Below, one piece after another: positions 56,010 through 64,000 of a stretch of 64,000 nt of DNA. Each line of letters begins with the position of its first letter. The stretch's first letter is position 1. Source of the DNA: Microvirga calopogonii (GTDB lineage: Bacteria; Pseudomonadota; Alphaproteobacteria; Rhizobiales; Beijerinckiaceae); assembly GCF_003347665.1 (NCBI RefSeq), contig NZ_QDGA01000003.1, forward strand, positions 1 to 64,000, read 5' to 3'. The translations under genes were made by a program, and so were the position numbers. The notes under the pieces were generated by a model. That model did no database searches. It saw only the letters and a list, made by a program, of their open reading frames with translations, and was not told the origin of the DNA.

Positions 56010-57274
56010 GTTTTACGCAGTACAATCCCCTTCAGCACCGCGTTGGCGCCGAACTTGTCGCGGATCTTGTCGATGGCGGCTTCCATATGGGCCTGCCTCA
56101 CTACGCTCTGATCCGCCAGATCGCCCTTGTCCGCATCGGCGGCGTCGCAGAGATCGGCCGCCCCGATGCCGATCAGGCGGAACGCGGTACCGTCGCAGGA
56201 GGCTTTCAGGAGCTGTCTCGCGGGGTCGAACAGGCGGGCGGCGAGTTGGGTCGGCGCCAGACCTGACCGGGTGCGCGTCAGAAGCCGGAAATCCTTGTCC
56301 TTGAGTTTCAGTGTCACGCTCCGCCCGGCGAGGCCGGCGGCCTTGAGGCGACGGGAGACCTTTTCCGAGAGCCGCCACAGGATTGGCTCCAGGTCCTCGA
56401 AGGAGCGCAGATCGGTCTCGAAAGTGGTTTCCGCCGAGACACTCTTGGTTTCCCGCTCCGGGTTGACCGTCCGGCGGTCCTCGCCCCAGGCCAGCCGGGA
56501 GAGGCGCTGCGAGTCGCGGCCCAGGGCCTCGAACAGGGTTTTGAGCGGCACATCGCGCAGATGGGCAATCTGCGTCACGCCCACTTTGGCGAGCCTGTTC
56601 TGAGCGGATGCGCCGATCCCCGGGATGATCCCGACCGGCTTGTCGGCAAGGAAATCCGCCGCCTCCTCGCGACCGATGATGGAAAACCCTCGCGGCTTCT
56701 GAAGGTCCGACGCGATCTTGGCCAGGAACTTGTTGTAGGAGAGCCCGACGGAGATGCTGATCCCGATCTCCGTCTCCACTTTATGGGCGAAACGGGCGAG
56801 GGTCAGGGCCGGGCTTCCGTGATGAAGCCGTTCTGTTCCGGTCAGGTCGAGGAAAGCTTCGTCGATGGAAACCGGCTCGACCAGCGGGGTCAGCTCCCGC
56901 ATGAGCTGGCGCACCTCGCGCCCGGCCTTGCTGTACTTTTCTCCATTGGGCTTGATCACCGTGGCGTGGGGGCAGAGCTTGAGCGCCTGGAACATGGGCA
57001 TGGCCGAGCGCACGCCGTAGGTTCGCGCCACGTAGCAGGCCGTGGAGACGACGCCGCGCTTGCCGCCGCCGATGATGACGGGCTTGTCGGCGAGGCTGGG
57101 ATCGTCGCGCTTTTCCACCGCCGCGAAGAAGGCATCGCAATCCACATGAGCGATGGAGAGGGTGTCCCGTTCCTTGTGCCTGAGAAGGCGAGGGGAGCCG
57201 CAGACCGCACACCTCTCCGCCAATGGTCGGGCGGAAAGCGTCAGGCAGTCACGGCAGAAGGGCGCTTCGCTCAT
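56006..57274 (-). CDS. dinB: DNA polymerase IV with N-terminal zinc-binding extension
   Basis: Y-family translesion polymerase, 422 residues. An N-terminal extension of about 40 residues has four cysteines spaced as a zinc ribbon (Cys7, Cys10, Cys22, Cys25). The polymerase starts at IAHVDCDAFFAAVE; catalytic residues include Asp44 in that motif and Asp-Glu in SIDEAFLDL near 137. The thumb has PGIGASAQNRLAKVGVTQIA near residue 213; the little finger follows from about 270. The C-terminus lacks an obvious beta-clamp motif. E. coli DinB has no such Zn extension. The gene is followed within 10 bp by the DUF3572 stop (same strand). Confidence 0.93.
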   Translation of the reverse strand: MSEAPFCRDCLTLSARPLAERCAVCGSPRLLRHKERDTLSIAHVDCDAFFAAVEKRDDPSLADKPVIIGGGKRGVVSTACYVARTYGVRSAMPMFQALKLCPHATVIKPNGEKYSKAGREVRQLMRELTPLVEPVSIDEAFLDLTGTERLHHGSPALTLARFAHKVETEIGISISVGLSYNKFLAKIASDLQKPRGFSIIGREEAADFLADKPVGIIPGIGASAQNRLAKVGVTQIAHLRDVPLKTLFEALGRDSQRLSRLAWGEDRRTVNPERETKSVSAETTFETDLRSFEDLEPILWRLSEKVSRRLKAAGLAGRSVTLKLKDKDFRLLTRTRSGLAPTQLAARLFDPARQLLKASCDGTAFRLIGIGAADLCDAADADKGDLADQSVVRQAHMEAAIDKIRDKFGANAVLKGIVLRKT

Positions 57275-57284
57275 CGATGGCCGA

Positions 57285-57575
57285 TTATTCGAACTCGGAG
57301 GGCGAAAGGGTCCAATGGGCCTGCACGATGTGCTCCGGCTTGGTATTGAGCTCCTTGGCGAGCGCGATCAGCAGCGGCTCGTCGGAGACCACATAGTCCA
57401 GGATTCCGGCAAAGAAGCCGGGGGACGAGGCGGCCGAGCGGATGGTGTCGGGCCTCAGGCCGGATACTGCCAGAAAGCGGCCGAGGCGCTCTTCGTCGCT
57501 TGTGATGAAGGAAAACGCCCCGAGTGCGACATTTTCGGCCTCGTCGCGGGTAACTCTTTTTAAGGGAGTGTTCAT
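57285..57575 (-). CDS. DUF3572 protein
   Basis: A 96-residue protein with the DUF3572 pattern ALGAFSFITSDEERLGRFLAVSGLRPDTIR near residues 17-46 (landmark), then FFAGILDYVVSDEPLL. It is small and helical, and no function is known. The ATG at 57575 is preferred; upstream ATGs would overlap divK. Its position beside divK and dinB is conserved in Hyphomicrobiales. Confidence 0.85.
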   Translation of the reverse strand: MNTPLKRVTRDEAENVALGAFSFITSDEERLGRFLAVSGLRPDTIRSAASSPGFFAGILDYVVSDEPLLIALAKELNTKPEHIVQAHWTLSPSEFE

Positions 57576-57675
57576 GCTGTCAATTTGCATTTCATCAATA
57601 GGTTTTGACCTAACTATACCATCAAATGAACCATTGGGCCGGTGAAGTACATCCGGAGCCCCGGGGAAAGCGGCC

Positions 57676-58059
57676 ATGAAGAAGACGGTGCTCATCGTTG
57701 AGGACAACGAACTCAACATGAAGCTCTTCAACGACCTCCTCGAGGCCCATGGCTATGCGACCTTGAAGACCAGTCATGGGATCGAGGCCATGGAACTCGC
57801 CCGGGCTCACAAGCCCGACCTGATCCTCATGGACATCCAGCTGCCCGAGGTGTCGGGTCTCGAAGTGACCCGGTGGCTCAAGGCCGACGATGAGCTGAAG
57901 TCGATCCCGGTGATCGCTATTACGGCCTTCGCCATGAAAGGCGATGAGGAGCGGATCAGGGAGGGGGGCTGCGAGGCTTATATGTCCAAGCCGATCTCCG
58001 TTTCCAAGTTCATCGCGACCGTGAAGACCTATCTGGAGGCGGACGGCAAGCCGTCTTAA
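57676..58059 (+). CDS. divK: single-domain response regulator DivK
   Basis: Receiver-only protein of 127 residues that links the histidine kinases DivJ and PleC to the CtrA cell-cycle circuit. Acidic pocket Glu9-Asp10, phospho-acceptor Asp53 in [13 protein letters not shown], Thr near 83 (ITAFAM) and Lys105 (MSKPI). It starts ATGAAGAAGACG and is divergent from DUF3572. The gene usually followed by pleD in this order is not followed by pleD here; instead a structured RNA-like region follows. Confidence 0.94.
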   Translation: MKKTVLIVEDNELNMKLFNDLLEAHGYATLKTSHGIEAMELARAHKPDLILMDIQLPEVSGLEVTRWLKADDELKSIPVIAITAFAMKGDEERIREGGCEAYMSKPISVSKFIATVKTYLEADGKPS

Positions 58060-58205
58060 GCGGGTTCAATCCAGGGCAAGAGCCGCGCCGAGGCTTGAAG
58101 CGCACCGGTCATCCCTTTGGGGCGCCTTGGCTTTAACTTTTTTGGGAAAATGCCGCTTTTTGGCCACATAGGAGCTTGCATCGCTCCATGTTTCCTATAC
58201 GTTCA

Positions 58206-58392
58206 GCCTAAATTTCCCGCTTTAAGCGGAAGAAATGCCCTACGGATGCTCAGGTCCGCCGCATCTCCTGGGACTTCGTGGGCTCGGCCAGCCCGGGGGC
58301 AGTTCGTTGCCTCCTCAACGCTGCTCCCGGCTGGCCACCAACTTCTCCATCTGATTTCCTAATTTCAGGCGCCGAAAGGCGCCTTTTGTTTT
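58206..58392 (+). ncRNA. candidate structured small RNA downstream of divK
   Basis: A closing stem GCCTAAATT (58206-58214) / AATTTCAGGC (58361-58370) with one bulge encloses a long hairpin: GGCCAG / CTGGCC (58286-58291, 58331-58336), CCGGGGGCAG / CTGCTCCCGG (58293-58302, 58321-58330), CGTTG / CAACG (58305-58309, 58316-58320) with loop CCTCCT. An intrinsic terminator AGGCGCC-GAAA-GGCGCCT then TTTTGTTTT ends it. A -10-like TATACG (58196-58201) lies just upstream. The architecture resembles 6S RNA in size, but 6S usually sits between zapA and a 5-FCL gene, so I leave it unnamed. An 81-codon frame here is not protein-like. Confidence 0.55.
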
Positions 58393-58584
58393 CCAGACCT
58401 TGATCGCCAAGCGTCGGCAAATTCGCCGAACATTGGCCGAATCGCTATGTATTCCTACTTTACTCAAGCTTGGCGGCAAGAAAACCTCTCTTTAGGGAAG
58501 GGTGGGCTTCAGGCTCGATCCGGGATGCGATTGCCTGTCTGCCCTGCTACCCTGGACGAAATTGACCTAACGGGATGAGGGATT

Positions 58585-60426
58585 ATGGATCATCGCACAC
58601 CTTCGCTTCCGCCCAAGACCGCGCTGACCCGCTTCTCCGTGGGCCCTCTGTCGACGATGACCCGTCGTCTCGCGGATGTCGCTTCTGGGCGTGCTCCTGC
58701 CGATCTGGTGATCACGGGTGCCCGCGTGCTTTCGACCTATAGCGAGCGCATCGCACCGGAGCGGGAGGTTTGGATCGCGGGCGGACGGATCGCCGCCGTG
58801 AAGCCTGCGGGAGCCTATCGTCAGGTCAGTGGGACGCCGGGACGGGTTTATGACGCGAAGGGCGGCATCGTCGCTCCAGGCCTCGTCGATCCGCATATCC
58901 ATATCGAGAGCAGCATGATCACGGCCTGTGCTTACGCGGAGGCGGCCCTGCTCAACGGCACGACGACGATTTTCTGCGACAGCCACGAGATCGGCAACGT
59001 GATGGATGCTGCCGGCATCGAGATGATGCTGGAGGACGCGCGCCATGCGCCGCTTTCCATTTTCCTGACGGTCCCGAGCACGGTGCCTGCGACCTCCCCG
59101 GATCTGGAAACAGCGGGCGGCGACCTCACGCCGGACAAGATCGCGCAGCTTTTCGACCGCTGGCCGGAGGCAGCTGCGCTCGGCGAGAAAATGGACTTCG
59201 TCCCCGTCACCATGGGCGACGAGCGCAGCCATGCGATTCTCGCGGCAGCGCTGGAGCGCGGCAAGCCGGTCTCGGGCCACATCTACGGCCGCGAGTTCGT
59301 GGCTGCCTATGCGGCGAGCGGCGTTACGGATACCCACGAGGCCATCGACCGGGATATCGCCGACGACTTGCTCGATGCAGGCGTGTGGATCTTCCTGCGC
59401 GGTGGCCCGCCGACGACCCCGTGGCATTCGCTGCCCGAGGCCATCAAGACGATCACGGAGCTGGGATCCTCGCATAAGCGCATCTGCGTCTGCACCGACG
59501 ACCGCGATGCGGACGATCTCATGATGTTCGGGATGGATTGGGTGACGCGCGAGGCCCGCCGCGCCGGCATGAGCCGCGAGCAGGCGTGGAGCATGGGCTC
59601 CCTCCATCCGGCGACACGTTTCGGGATGGAAGGGGAGATCGGCGGGCTCGGCGGCGGTCGGCGTGCCGACGTGGTGCTGCTGAACGACGAACTCGAAGTG
59701 CAGAACACCTGGTATGGTGGCGAGCTGGTGGTCGAAAACAAGAAGATCACCCCGGTACTCGATCAGGCCCTTTCCAATCGCTACCGTTATCCTGCGGAGG
59801 CGTATCGCACAGTCCACGTCTCGAAGCGGCCGAAGCTCATTCCGGAGCTGCCCGCAGCGGTGTGCGAAGCCCATGTGATCCGCGTGGCTCTGCCCGGTAT
59901 CGTGCTCTTTCACGACAAGGTGCAGCTCCAACCCGAGAAGGATTGGGATGCGCTGCTTTCCAAGAACAACCTGACCTTCGTGTCTGTCATCGAACGCCAC
60001 GGCCGCACCGGCGGGGCGGGAATCGCCCATGGTCTATTGAAGGATTTCGGACTGAAGAGCGGTGCGGTCGCGAGCAGCGTCGGGCACGATTCCCACAACC
60101 TGATCGTGGCAGGAACGAACGAGGGCGACATGCAGGTGGCCCTCGATGCGATCATCGAGGCGCAGGGCGGTGTCTGCGTCGTGGATCAGGGCAAGGTCGT
60201 CGCCATGGTGCCGCTGCCCATTGCGGGCCTTCTCTCCGACAAACGCGTCACGGAGGTAGCGGCGGAGACACGCGCTCTGAAGGCCGCGTGGGACAAGGCA
60301 GGTTGCAAGATCCCTTATATGGGATTCAACCTCATCCCCCTCTCGGTCATCCCGGAGATCCGCATCACTGATAAGGGATTGGTGCTCGTGCCGGAGATGA
60401 AGCTGGTGCCCCTTTACGAAGAATGA
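58585..60426 (+). CDS. ade: adenine deaminase
   Basis: Metal-dependent hydrolase converting adenine to hypoxanthine and ammonia in purine salvage; 613 residues, cytoplasmic. Metal ligands His104 and His106 are in [11 protein letters not shown]; the second conserved block [10 protein letters not shown] is near residue 132; the C-terminal half carries [12 protein letters not shown] near 544 and the adenine deaminase end [21 protein letters not shown] precedes the ATG. The 525-bp upstream region holds the RNA candidate. The convergent FUSC gene begins 4 bp after the stop. Confidence 0.95.
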   Translation: MDHRTPSLPPKTALTRFSVGPLSTMTRRLADVASGRAPADLVITGARVLSTYSERIAPEREVWIAGGRIAAVKPAGAYRQVSGTPGRVYDAKGGIVAPGLVDPHIHIESSMITACAYAEAALLNGTTTIFCDSHEIGNVMDAAGIEMMLEDARHAPLSIFLTVPSTVPATSPDLETAGGDLTPDKIAQLFDRWPEAAALGEKMDFVPVTMGDERSHAILAAALERGKPVSGHIYGREFVAAYAASGVTDTHEAIDRDIADDLLDAGVWIFLRGGPPTTPWHSLPEAIKTITELGSSHKRICVCTDDRDADDLMMFGMDWVTREARRAGMSREQAWSMGSLHPATRFGMEGEIGGLGGGRRADVVLLNDELEVQNTWYGGELVVENKKITPVLDQALSNRYRYPAEAYRTVHVSKRPKLIPELPAAVCEAHVIRVALPGIVLFHDKVQLQPEKDWDALLSKNNLTFVSVIERHGRTGGAGIAHGLLKDFGLKSGAVASSVGHDSHNLIVAGTNEGDMQVALDAIIEAQGGVCVVDQGKVVAMVPLPIAGLLSDKRVTEVAAETRALKAAWDKAGCKIPYMGFNLIPLSVIPEIRITDKGLVLVPEMKLVPLYEE

Positions 60427-60430
60427 CCGG

Positions 60431-61567
60431 TCAGGTGGCAGGACGATCGGATCCCATGTCTGCCGCTGCCTGCTGAAGGGTCAATTCTTCGATCCGCTCG
60501 AGCAGGTCGCCTAAATCCTGCCTGAACTGCTCGAACGCAAAGCCGAGGGCGAAGATCTGTCCGAACGTCTTCCCAGGCAGTTCATGGATGAGGGTGTCCG
60601 TCCTGAGCGCTTCCGCTTCGGTGCTGAACGCATTCAACGCTTCCTCGAAGACGGCCGATTCAGGGGGAGCCTTACGCTGATGAAGCGCTGACGCGAGGTC
60701 CAAGAGCAGCCTGCGGGTCGCCTCATGCAGGGCCATGAGGGAGGGAGTGAGCTTGTCCCGAGCCGGAGCGGGCAGAGGGCTCGAGGACGCACGGCCGATC
60801 ATCACGAGGTCGTGGCGTACCCGGTAGAGGGTGCGGATAAGTGGCTCCGGATCAGGGGCCTCGGTCAGGTGACTTTTGCGCTCCCGCGTTGCCTCTTCGG
60901 CAGCCGCCTCCGCCTTCTTCAGAGCAGAACGGATCTGAGGATGGAGCTTCTGGAGAGCAGAGCGGCCCTGCGGGCTGGCCGTCAGCTCAGCGATGAAAAC
61001 GGAGAACAGCTCCGCATTGAGAGTCACGACCCGGGCGGCCGCCTCGGTCAGCAGAACGTGCGCCCGCGCGGGCAAAATGAACAGCGAGACGACAACGCCG
61101 ACGATATTGCCGAGCGTAATCTCCAGCACCCGATCAAAGGCGGAGGCGAGGGGGCCTATGGCCTGTCCTGTAGGAGGCAGGAGCATGATCAGCGAGGTGA
61201 TGGGTGCGACCCGGAACGCCGGCTTGACCGCTGCCAGAAGTGCCAAGGGGAACAGAGCCACGACGATAGTAATTCCCAGACTCAGGGGGGAATCGTGTGG
61301 AGCGAGGGCGGCGACGAGGCCGCCATAGATGGCACCGGCCAAAGTGCCGCTGAACCGTTCGACGGCGGCCTTGAGCGATGCGCCGACGCTCGCCTGCATC
61401 ACGACCACGGCGGTGATCACGGCCCAGTAGCCCTGCGGCAGATCGAGGATCTTCGTGACGACATAGGCCAGCGTGCCCGCGATGGTGACCCGCAGCGCCA
61501 ACTTCAATTCGGCCGAACGTGCTCCGATGCGACCGCGTATCCATTCGATCCACCCAAATGGTGCCAT
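60431..61567 (-). CDS. FUSC-family inner-membrane protein
   Basis: A 378-residue protein. The N-terminal half has five to six hydrophobic segments (VTIAGTLAYVVTKIL, YWAVITAVVVMQASVG, IYGGLVAALAP, LGITIVVALFPLALLAAV, ALASAFDRVLEITLGNIVGVVVSLFI as landmarks). The C-terminal cytoplasmic helical half ends in FRQDLGDLLERIEELT. Related proteins include aromatic-acid and fusaric-acid exporter components. The gene is alone on its strand, and the true substrate is unknown. CGGAGAA precedes the ATG. Confidence 0.87.
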   Translation of the reverse strand: MAPFGWIEWIRGRIGARSAELKLALRVTIAGTLAYVVTKILDLPQGYWAVITAVVVMQASVGASLKAAVERFSGTLAGAIYGGLVAALAPHDSPLSLGITIVVALFPLALLAAVKPAFRVAPITSLIMLLPPTGQAIGPLASAFDRVLEITLGNIVGVVVSLFILPARAHVLLTEAAARVVTLNAELFSVFIAELTASPQGRSALQKLHPQIRSALKKAEAAAEEATRERKSHLTEAPDPEPLIRTLYRVRHDLVMIGRASSSPLPAPARDKLTPSLMALHEATRRLLLDLASALHQRKAPPESAVFEEALNAFSTEAEALRTDTLIHELPGKTFGQIFALGFAFEQFRQDLGDLLERIEELTLQQAAADMGSDRPAT

Positions 61568-61641
61568 GCGATTCTCCGGGCGCAGAGCATAGAGGGTGGT
61601 AGGCGGAGCCAGCTATGGAAAAGTCCGGCCTGTGGCGGACC

Positions 61642-61824
61642 TTACTCGCGTGGCAGCACAACCAGCGCGGAGCCGCATCCCTCGCAGGTGCCGAGGCTGG
61701 GCGACGCGATCATCTGCGTCGTCCGGCATTCAGGGCAACCCTTCAGGGCCATATGGAGCGATCCCTGCATCTGGTGTGCGCTTTGACGGAACGCCTCGCT
61801 GACTTGGACGGCCTGTTCGAACAT
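61642..61824 (-). CDS. small zinc-ribbon protein
   Basis: A 60-residue protein, probably real because GGGAGG lies 5 nt before the ATG. An N-terminal amphipathic part (FEQAVQVSEAFRQSAHQM) is followed by a C4 zinc ribbon: CPEC near residue 30 and CEGC near 47. No further family recognised. Could act as a small regulator or accessory factor; nothing more can be said. Confidence 0.65.
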   Translation of the reverse strand: MFEQAVQVSEAFRQSAHQMQGSLHMALKGCPECRTTQMIASPSLGTCEGCGSALVVLPRE

Positions 61825-61892
61825 AGGCGCCTCCCATGGTGACCCTCATGCTGCGCCTGTCGCGATCCACCGTCAACCAAGCTTCCCGGCGG

Positions 61893-62250
61893 CTACGCGG
61901 GCTCCTTGTGCCCCGTCGGCAGCATCGTTTCCGTATGGGTGACGAGGCTCGCGACCGAGAAGATGCCGAAGAGAACATGTGGCCAGAAGACTTGATCGGA
62001 AAAGCCGAGCAGGAAGGGCGATGCCGCAAGCAGGATCCCGCCGATGCCGTCGAGCATCAGGTGCAGTGACAGAGGAGGCCTAGCTCATAGGCCGTAAGGG
62101 CGGAGTACAGGATGGCTCCCGCGCCGAACGCGATGGCAACCCACGTGGCCGGTGTCACGTCCGTGAAGCCGAAGATCCACGGCGCCGCCATGAGGGCGAT
62201 CCCCAGAGACAATCGATCGCACCATGAACGGCGGTGGGCGGAAAGCGCAT
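61893..62250 (-). pseudogene. SPW-repeat membrane protein gene with two frameshifts
   Basis: Conceptual translation on the minus strand gives three consecutive pieces in different frames. The first begins MRFPPTAVHGAID at 62250; the second is LGIALMAAPWIFGFTD ... ALTAYELGLL and ends at a stop near 62065; the third is SLHLMLDGIGGILLAASPFLLG ... LPTGHKEPA, to a stop at 61893. Joined, they make a complete 115-residue SPW-family protein with two repeats (AAPWIFGF and ASPFLLGF) and four hydrophobic segments. Each shift is a one- or two-base change near 62205 and 62067. It is a recent pseudogene or contains sequencing errors. Confidence 0.75.
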
Positions 62251-62386
62251 GACGATTTCTAATGTCAGGCCGATTTGCACCAATGTGCTTCGCTACGTCC
62301 TGTTCCTTGCCGTCATCGACGTGGCTTGTGGGAAGGCCGGTCTGCGCTAGTTCGCGGAGAACGATAGGCGAAAGGCGGAAGAGGGA

Positions 62387-62644
62387 ATGGACAGAATTCG
62401 GTGGCAGCAGGACCAGGTGGCCGGTGTGCCGCTCAACCGGTATGTCGGCTTCGTCGGCCCCATCGAAGTCGGGAGCGTGGCTTATGACGGAAGCAATCGG
62501 TTCTGGATCTGGTCGACGCCGCTGCAGGAAGATGCCTGGGGCTATGGTCCAACGGAGCAGGCCGCCAAAGCCGCTCTGGAAGCTTGGCTCGCTTCATGGC
62601 TCGACAATTTCAGACCCTTCTTCCAGGCAGACATCCATCCTTGA
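62387..62644 (+). CDS. hypothetical protein, unknown function
   Basis: An 85-residue protein with the pattern GVPLNRYVGFVGPIEVGSVAYDG (landmark near 13-35), then FWIWSTPLQEDAWGYGPT and an amphipathic helix AAKAALEAWLASWLDNF. The codon use fits coding DNA. The start ATG at 62387 has a purine-rich GGAAGAGGG directly upstream. No family recognised; not a membrane protein. Confidence 0.62.
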   Translation: MDRIRWQQDQVAGVPLNRYVGFVGPIEVGSVAYDGSNRFWIWSTPLQEDAWGYGPTEQAAKAALEAWLASWLDNFRPFFQADIHP

Positions 62645-62733
62645 TCGACCGGTAGCAGGCGAGCCTGGAGGCCTGAACTGATGGCAGGAACAACGACGAC
62701 CTTCGCCCTGTTGTCGCGCCGGAGGAGAGCCCG

Positions 62734-63369
62734 ATGGGCCATATCGTTCTGCTGGGCGACAGCATCTTCGACAACGGAGCCTATGTGAGATCCGGCGAGC
62801 CGGATGTGGTGGCGCAGGTCCGTGCCAGGTTGCCGGGCGGGTGGAAGGCTACTCTGTGTGCGGTGGACGGCGCCATCACGGCCGGGATCCAGCCTCAGAT
62901 GACCCGAATTCCAGCCGACGCGACTCACCTGATCGTCAGTGCCGGAGGCAACGATGCCCTGCGCAACAGCGGGATATTACGGGAGCCCGCCCGCTCCGTA
63001 GCCGAGGTGCTGGCGAGGCTCGCGGATGTCCGTGATGAGTTCGCCCGCAATTACCGCGACATGCTGGACGCCGTTCTGAGCCGGCGCCTTCCGACGGCGG
63101 TCTGCACCATCTACGATGCCCGTTTCCCGGAACCGGACGAACAGCGCCTAGTCGTTACGGCCCTGTCGATCTTCAACGACGTCATCATGCGGGAAGCCTT
63201 CTCGCGCCGGCTCCCCCTCGTCGATCTGAGGCTGATCTGCGATCATCCGGACGATTACGCCAATCCCATCGAACCCTCGGCGAAGGGCGGGGACAAGATC
63301 GCAGCCGTCATCGCCCAGGTGGTGGCGGGTAACACGATCTTCCCGCGCTCGCAGGTTTACGCCCAATAA
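62734..63369 (+). CDS. SGNH/GDSL-family protein with altered catalytic His
   Basis: A 211-residue single-domain SGNH fold. Block I is LLGDSIFDN with Ser10, block II is Gly46 in VDGAITA, block III is SAGGNDALRN with Asn73. Block V, normally DxxHP, reads NPIEPSAKGG with Glu180 where the His is expected. GGAGGAGA lies before the ATG. Without the His, classic esterase activity is doubtful unless Asp/His in CDHPDDY (residues 169-175) substitutes. The substrate is unknown. Confidence 0.8.
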   Translation: MGHIVLLGDSIFDNGAYVRSGEPDVVAQVRARLPGGWKATLCAVDGAITAGIQPQMTRIPADATHLIVSAGGNDALRNSGILREPARSVAEVLARLADVRDEFARNYRDMLDAVLSRRLPTAVCTIYDARFPEPDEQRLVVTALSIFNDVIMREAFSRRLPLVDLRLICDHPDDYANPIEPSAKGGDKIAAVIAQVVAGNTIFPRSQVYAQ

Positions 63370-63552
63370 GGGCATGCTTCGCAGTGGAGGCGACGACCCG
63401 TCCGGACCTTCGCTCGAACATGAACAAATTGTCAGAATTGTATGTATTGCATGAAGAAAAACATTAAATATTCGGCCAAGCTCCGAACCGGATTTCATGT
63501 TCCGAATTGATCTGCCAAGGATTTAGGTCCGTCACTTCTCAAGAGGTCGACC

Positions 63553-64000
63553 ATGAAGAAGTTTGCTTTAGTGGCTGGCGCTGCGGTGATTACGCTGGCA
63601 GGTGTCGGTAGCGCTCAAGCTCAGTACTGGCGCGGTGGGTGGCACGGCGCGGGATGGCATGGCGGCTACTATCCCGGCTACTACCGTAGTGGCGGGTGGA
63701 ACAACGGCGGTGCTGTTGCCGCGGGCCTAGTCGGCGGTGCCGTCCTCGGCGGCCTTCTGACCGCGGCCGCAACGCCGGCCTATTCCTATCCGGCTTATGG
63801 CTACCCAGCTTATGGCTACGGATACGGTTATCCTGCCGCCTACAGCTATCCGGCCTACAGCTACCCAGCTTACGGCTATTATTCGGCCCCTGTAACGCGC
63901 GTCGTCTATCAGCCGGTCCCGGCCTATCGGACCCGCGTGGTTTATCGCGAGCCGGCCTACAGGACCCGAGTCGTCTACAGGCAACCTCGCGTAGCGACGC
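63553..64000 (+). CDS. tyrosine-rich exported repeat protein, partial
   Basis: Cut by the right edge; 149 codons are visible. The signal peptide (MKKFALVAGAAVITLAG, cleavage near GSAQA) is followed by a Gly/Trp/His/Tyr-rich stretch (YWRGGWHGAGWHGGYYPGYY), a hydrophobic glycine-rich segment AAGLVGGAVLGGLLTAAATP, YPAYGY/YPAYSY repeats and then RTRVVYR repeats. Such proteins are seen in Hyphomicrobiales as small envelope proteins of unknown role. AGAGG lies 7 nt before the ATG at 63553. Confidence 0.78.
   Translation, partial: MKKFALVAGAAVITLAGVGSAQAQYWRGGWHGAGWHGGYYPGYYRSGGWNNGGAVAAGLVGGAVLGGLLTAAATPAYSYPAYGYPAYGYGYGYPAAYSYPAYSYPAYGYYSAPVTRVVYQPVPAYRTRVVYREPAYRTRVVYRQPRVAT

Noticed and set aside
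58117-58362. 81-codon frame downstream of divK
   Set aside because: Explained by paired RNA stems and followed by an intrinsic terminator; no ribosome site.
58206-58370. Identification as 6S RNA
   Set aside because: Size and closed-hairpin shape fit, but I could not match known 6S central-bubble sequence, and the usual zapA/5-FCL neighbours are missing; kept as unnamed RNA.

Overview
The window is 64 kb of high-GC chromosomal DNA from an alphaproteobacterium, most likely order Hyphomicrobiales (Rhizobiales) and close to Methylobacteriaceae such as Microvirga. This is inferred from gene order (suf cluster with a class-I cysteine desulfurase in front; glnA-glnB-nnr; tig-clpP-clpX-lon-hup; dinB-DUF3572-divK), from family types (EipB, DivK, HWE-type histidine kinase, Omp25-like beta-barrel) and from a palindrome resembling the rhizobial Irr box. 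I see no phage, insertion sequence, plasmid backbone or CRISPR array.

Layout. 1-1.4 kb: end of a secreted RTX protein facing a small alpha/beta hydrolase. 1.5-12.1 kb: iron-sulfur cluster assembly (class-I cysteine desulfurase, sufB, sufC, sufD, sufS, sufT), then an FAD monooxygenase and a convergent KefB-type antiporter, then sufA. 12.1-18.3 kb: TfoX-like protein, DEAD-box helicase, hydrolase, outer-membrane beta-barrel, and a LysR / NTF2-like / SDR divergent trio. 18.3-22.2 kb: nitrogen control (glnA, glnB) and NAD(P)HX repair. 22.2-30.6 kb: a copper-ligand-less multicopper-oxidase-fold protein, tRNA-Leu and the protein quality-control block tig-clpP-clpX-lon followed by hup. 30.6-36 kb: tRNA-Val, tRNA-Pro, small exported proteins, two likely small RNAs, LysE exporter, threonine dehydratase and ArgE-like deacetylase. 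36.2-41.9 kb: a complete five-gene dipeptide-type ABC importer. 42-44.6 kb: MarR-GNAT fusion with its operator, a frameshifted EamA exporter and a small exported repeat protein. 44.7-49.6 kb: CDC48-type AAA ATPase, an unknown coiled-coil protein, an extensin-like protein and an L,D-transpeptidase. 49.7-57.6 kb: HWE kinase, FMN reductase, FemAB/GNAT-like protein, GDPD-RidA pair, EipB, DinB, DUF3572. 57.7-64 kb: DivK, a structured RNA candidate, adenine deaminase, FUSC protein, a zinc-ribbon peptide, a broken SPW-repeat gene, a GDSL-like protein and the start of a tyrosine-rich exported protein cut by the window edge.

What stands out beyond ordinary genes is non-coding. Three mosaic palindromes (TGTCATSCCGG-type) lie between or just after suf genes. 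A two-part palindromic repeat occurs three times (18.6, 34.8 and 52.5 kb). One of those copies abuts what looks like the 5' end of an RNase P RNA that is not followed by the rest of the gene. Three gene-free stretches carry stem-loops and intrinsic terminators that no coding gene explains (31.5, 32.3 and 58.2 kb); two of them present CCTCC-containing loops. Two genes are broken by frameshifts (EamA exporter; SPW membrane protein, which has two). No wholly new multi-gene system was found; the best candidates for undescribed biology are the RNA genes and the repeat families.
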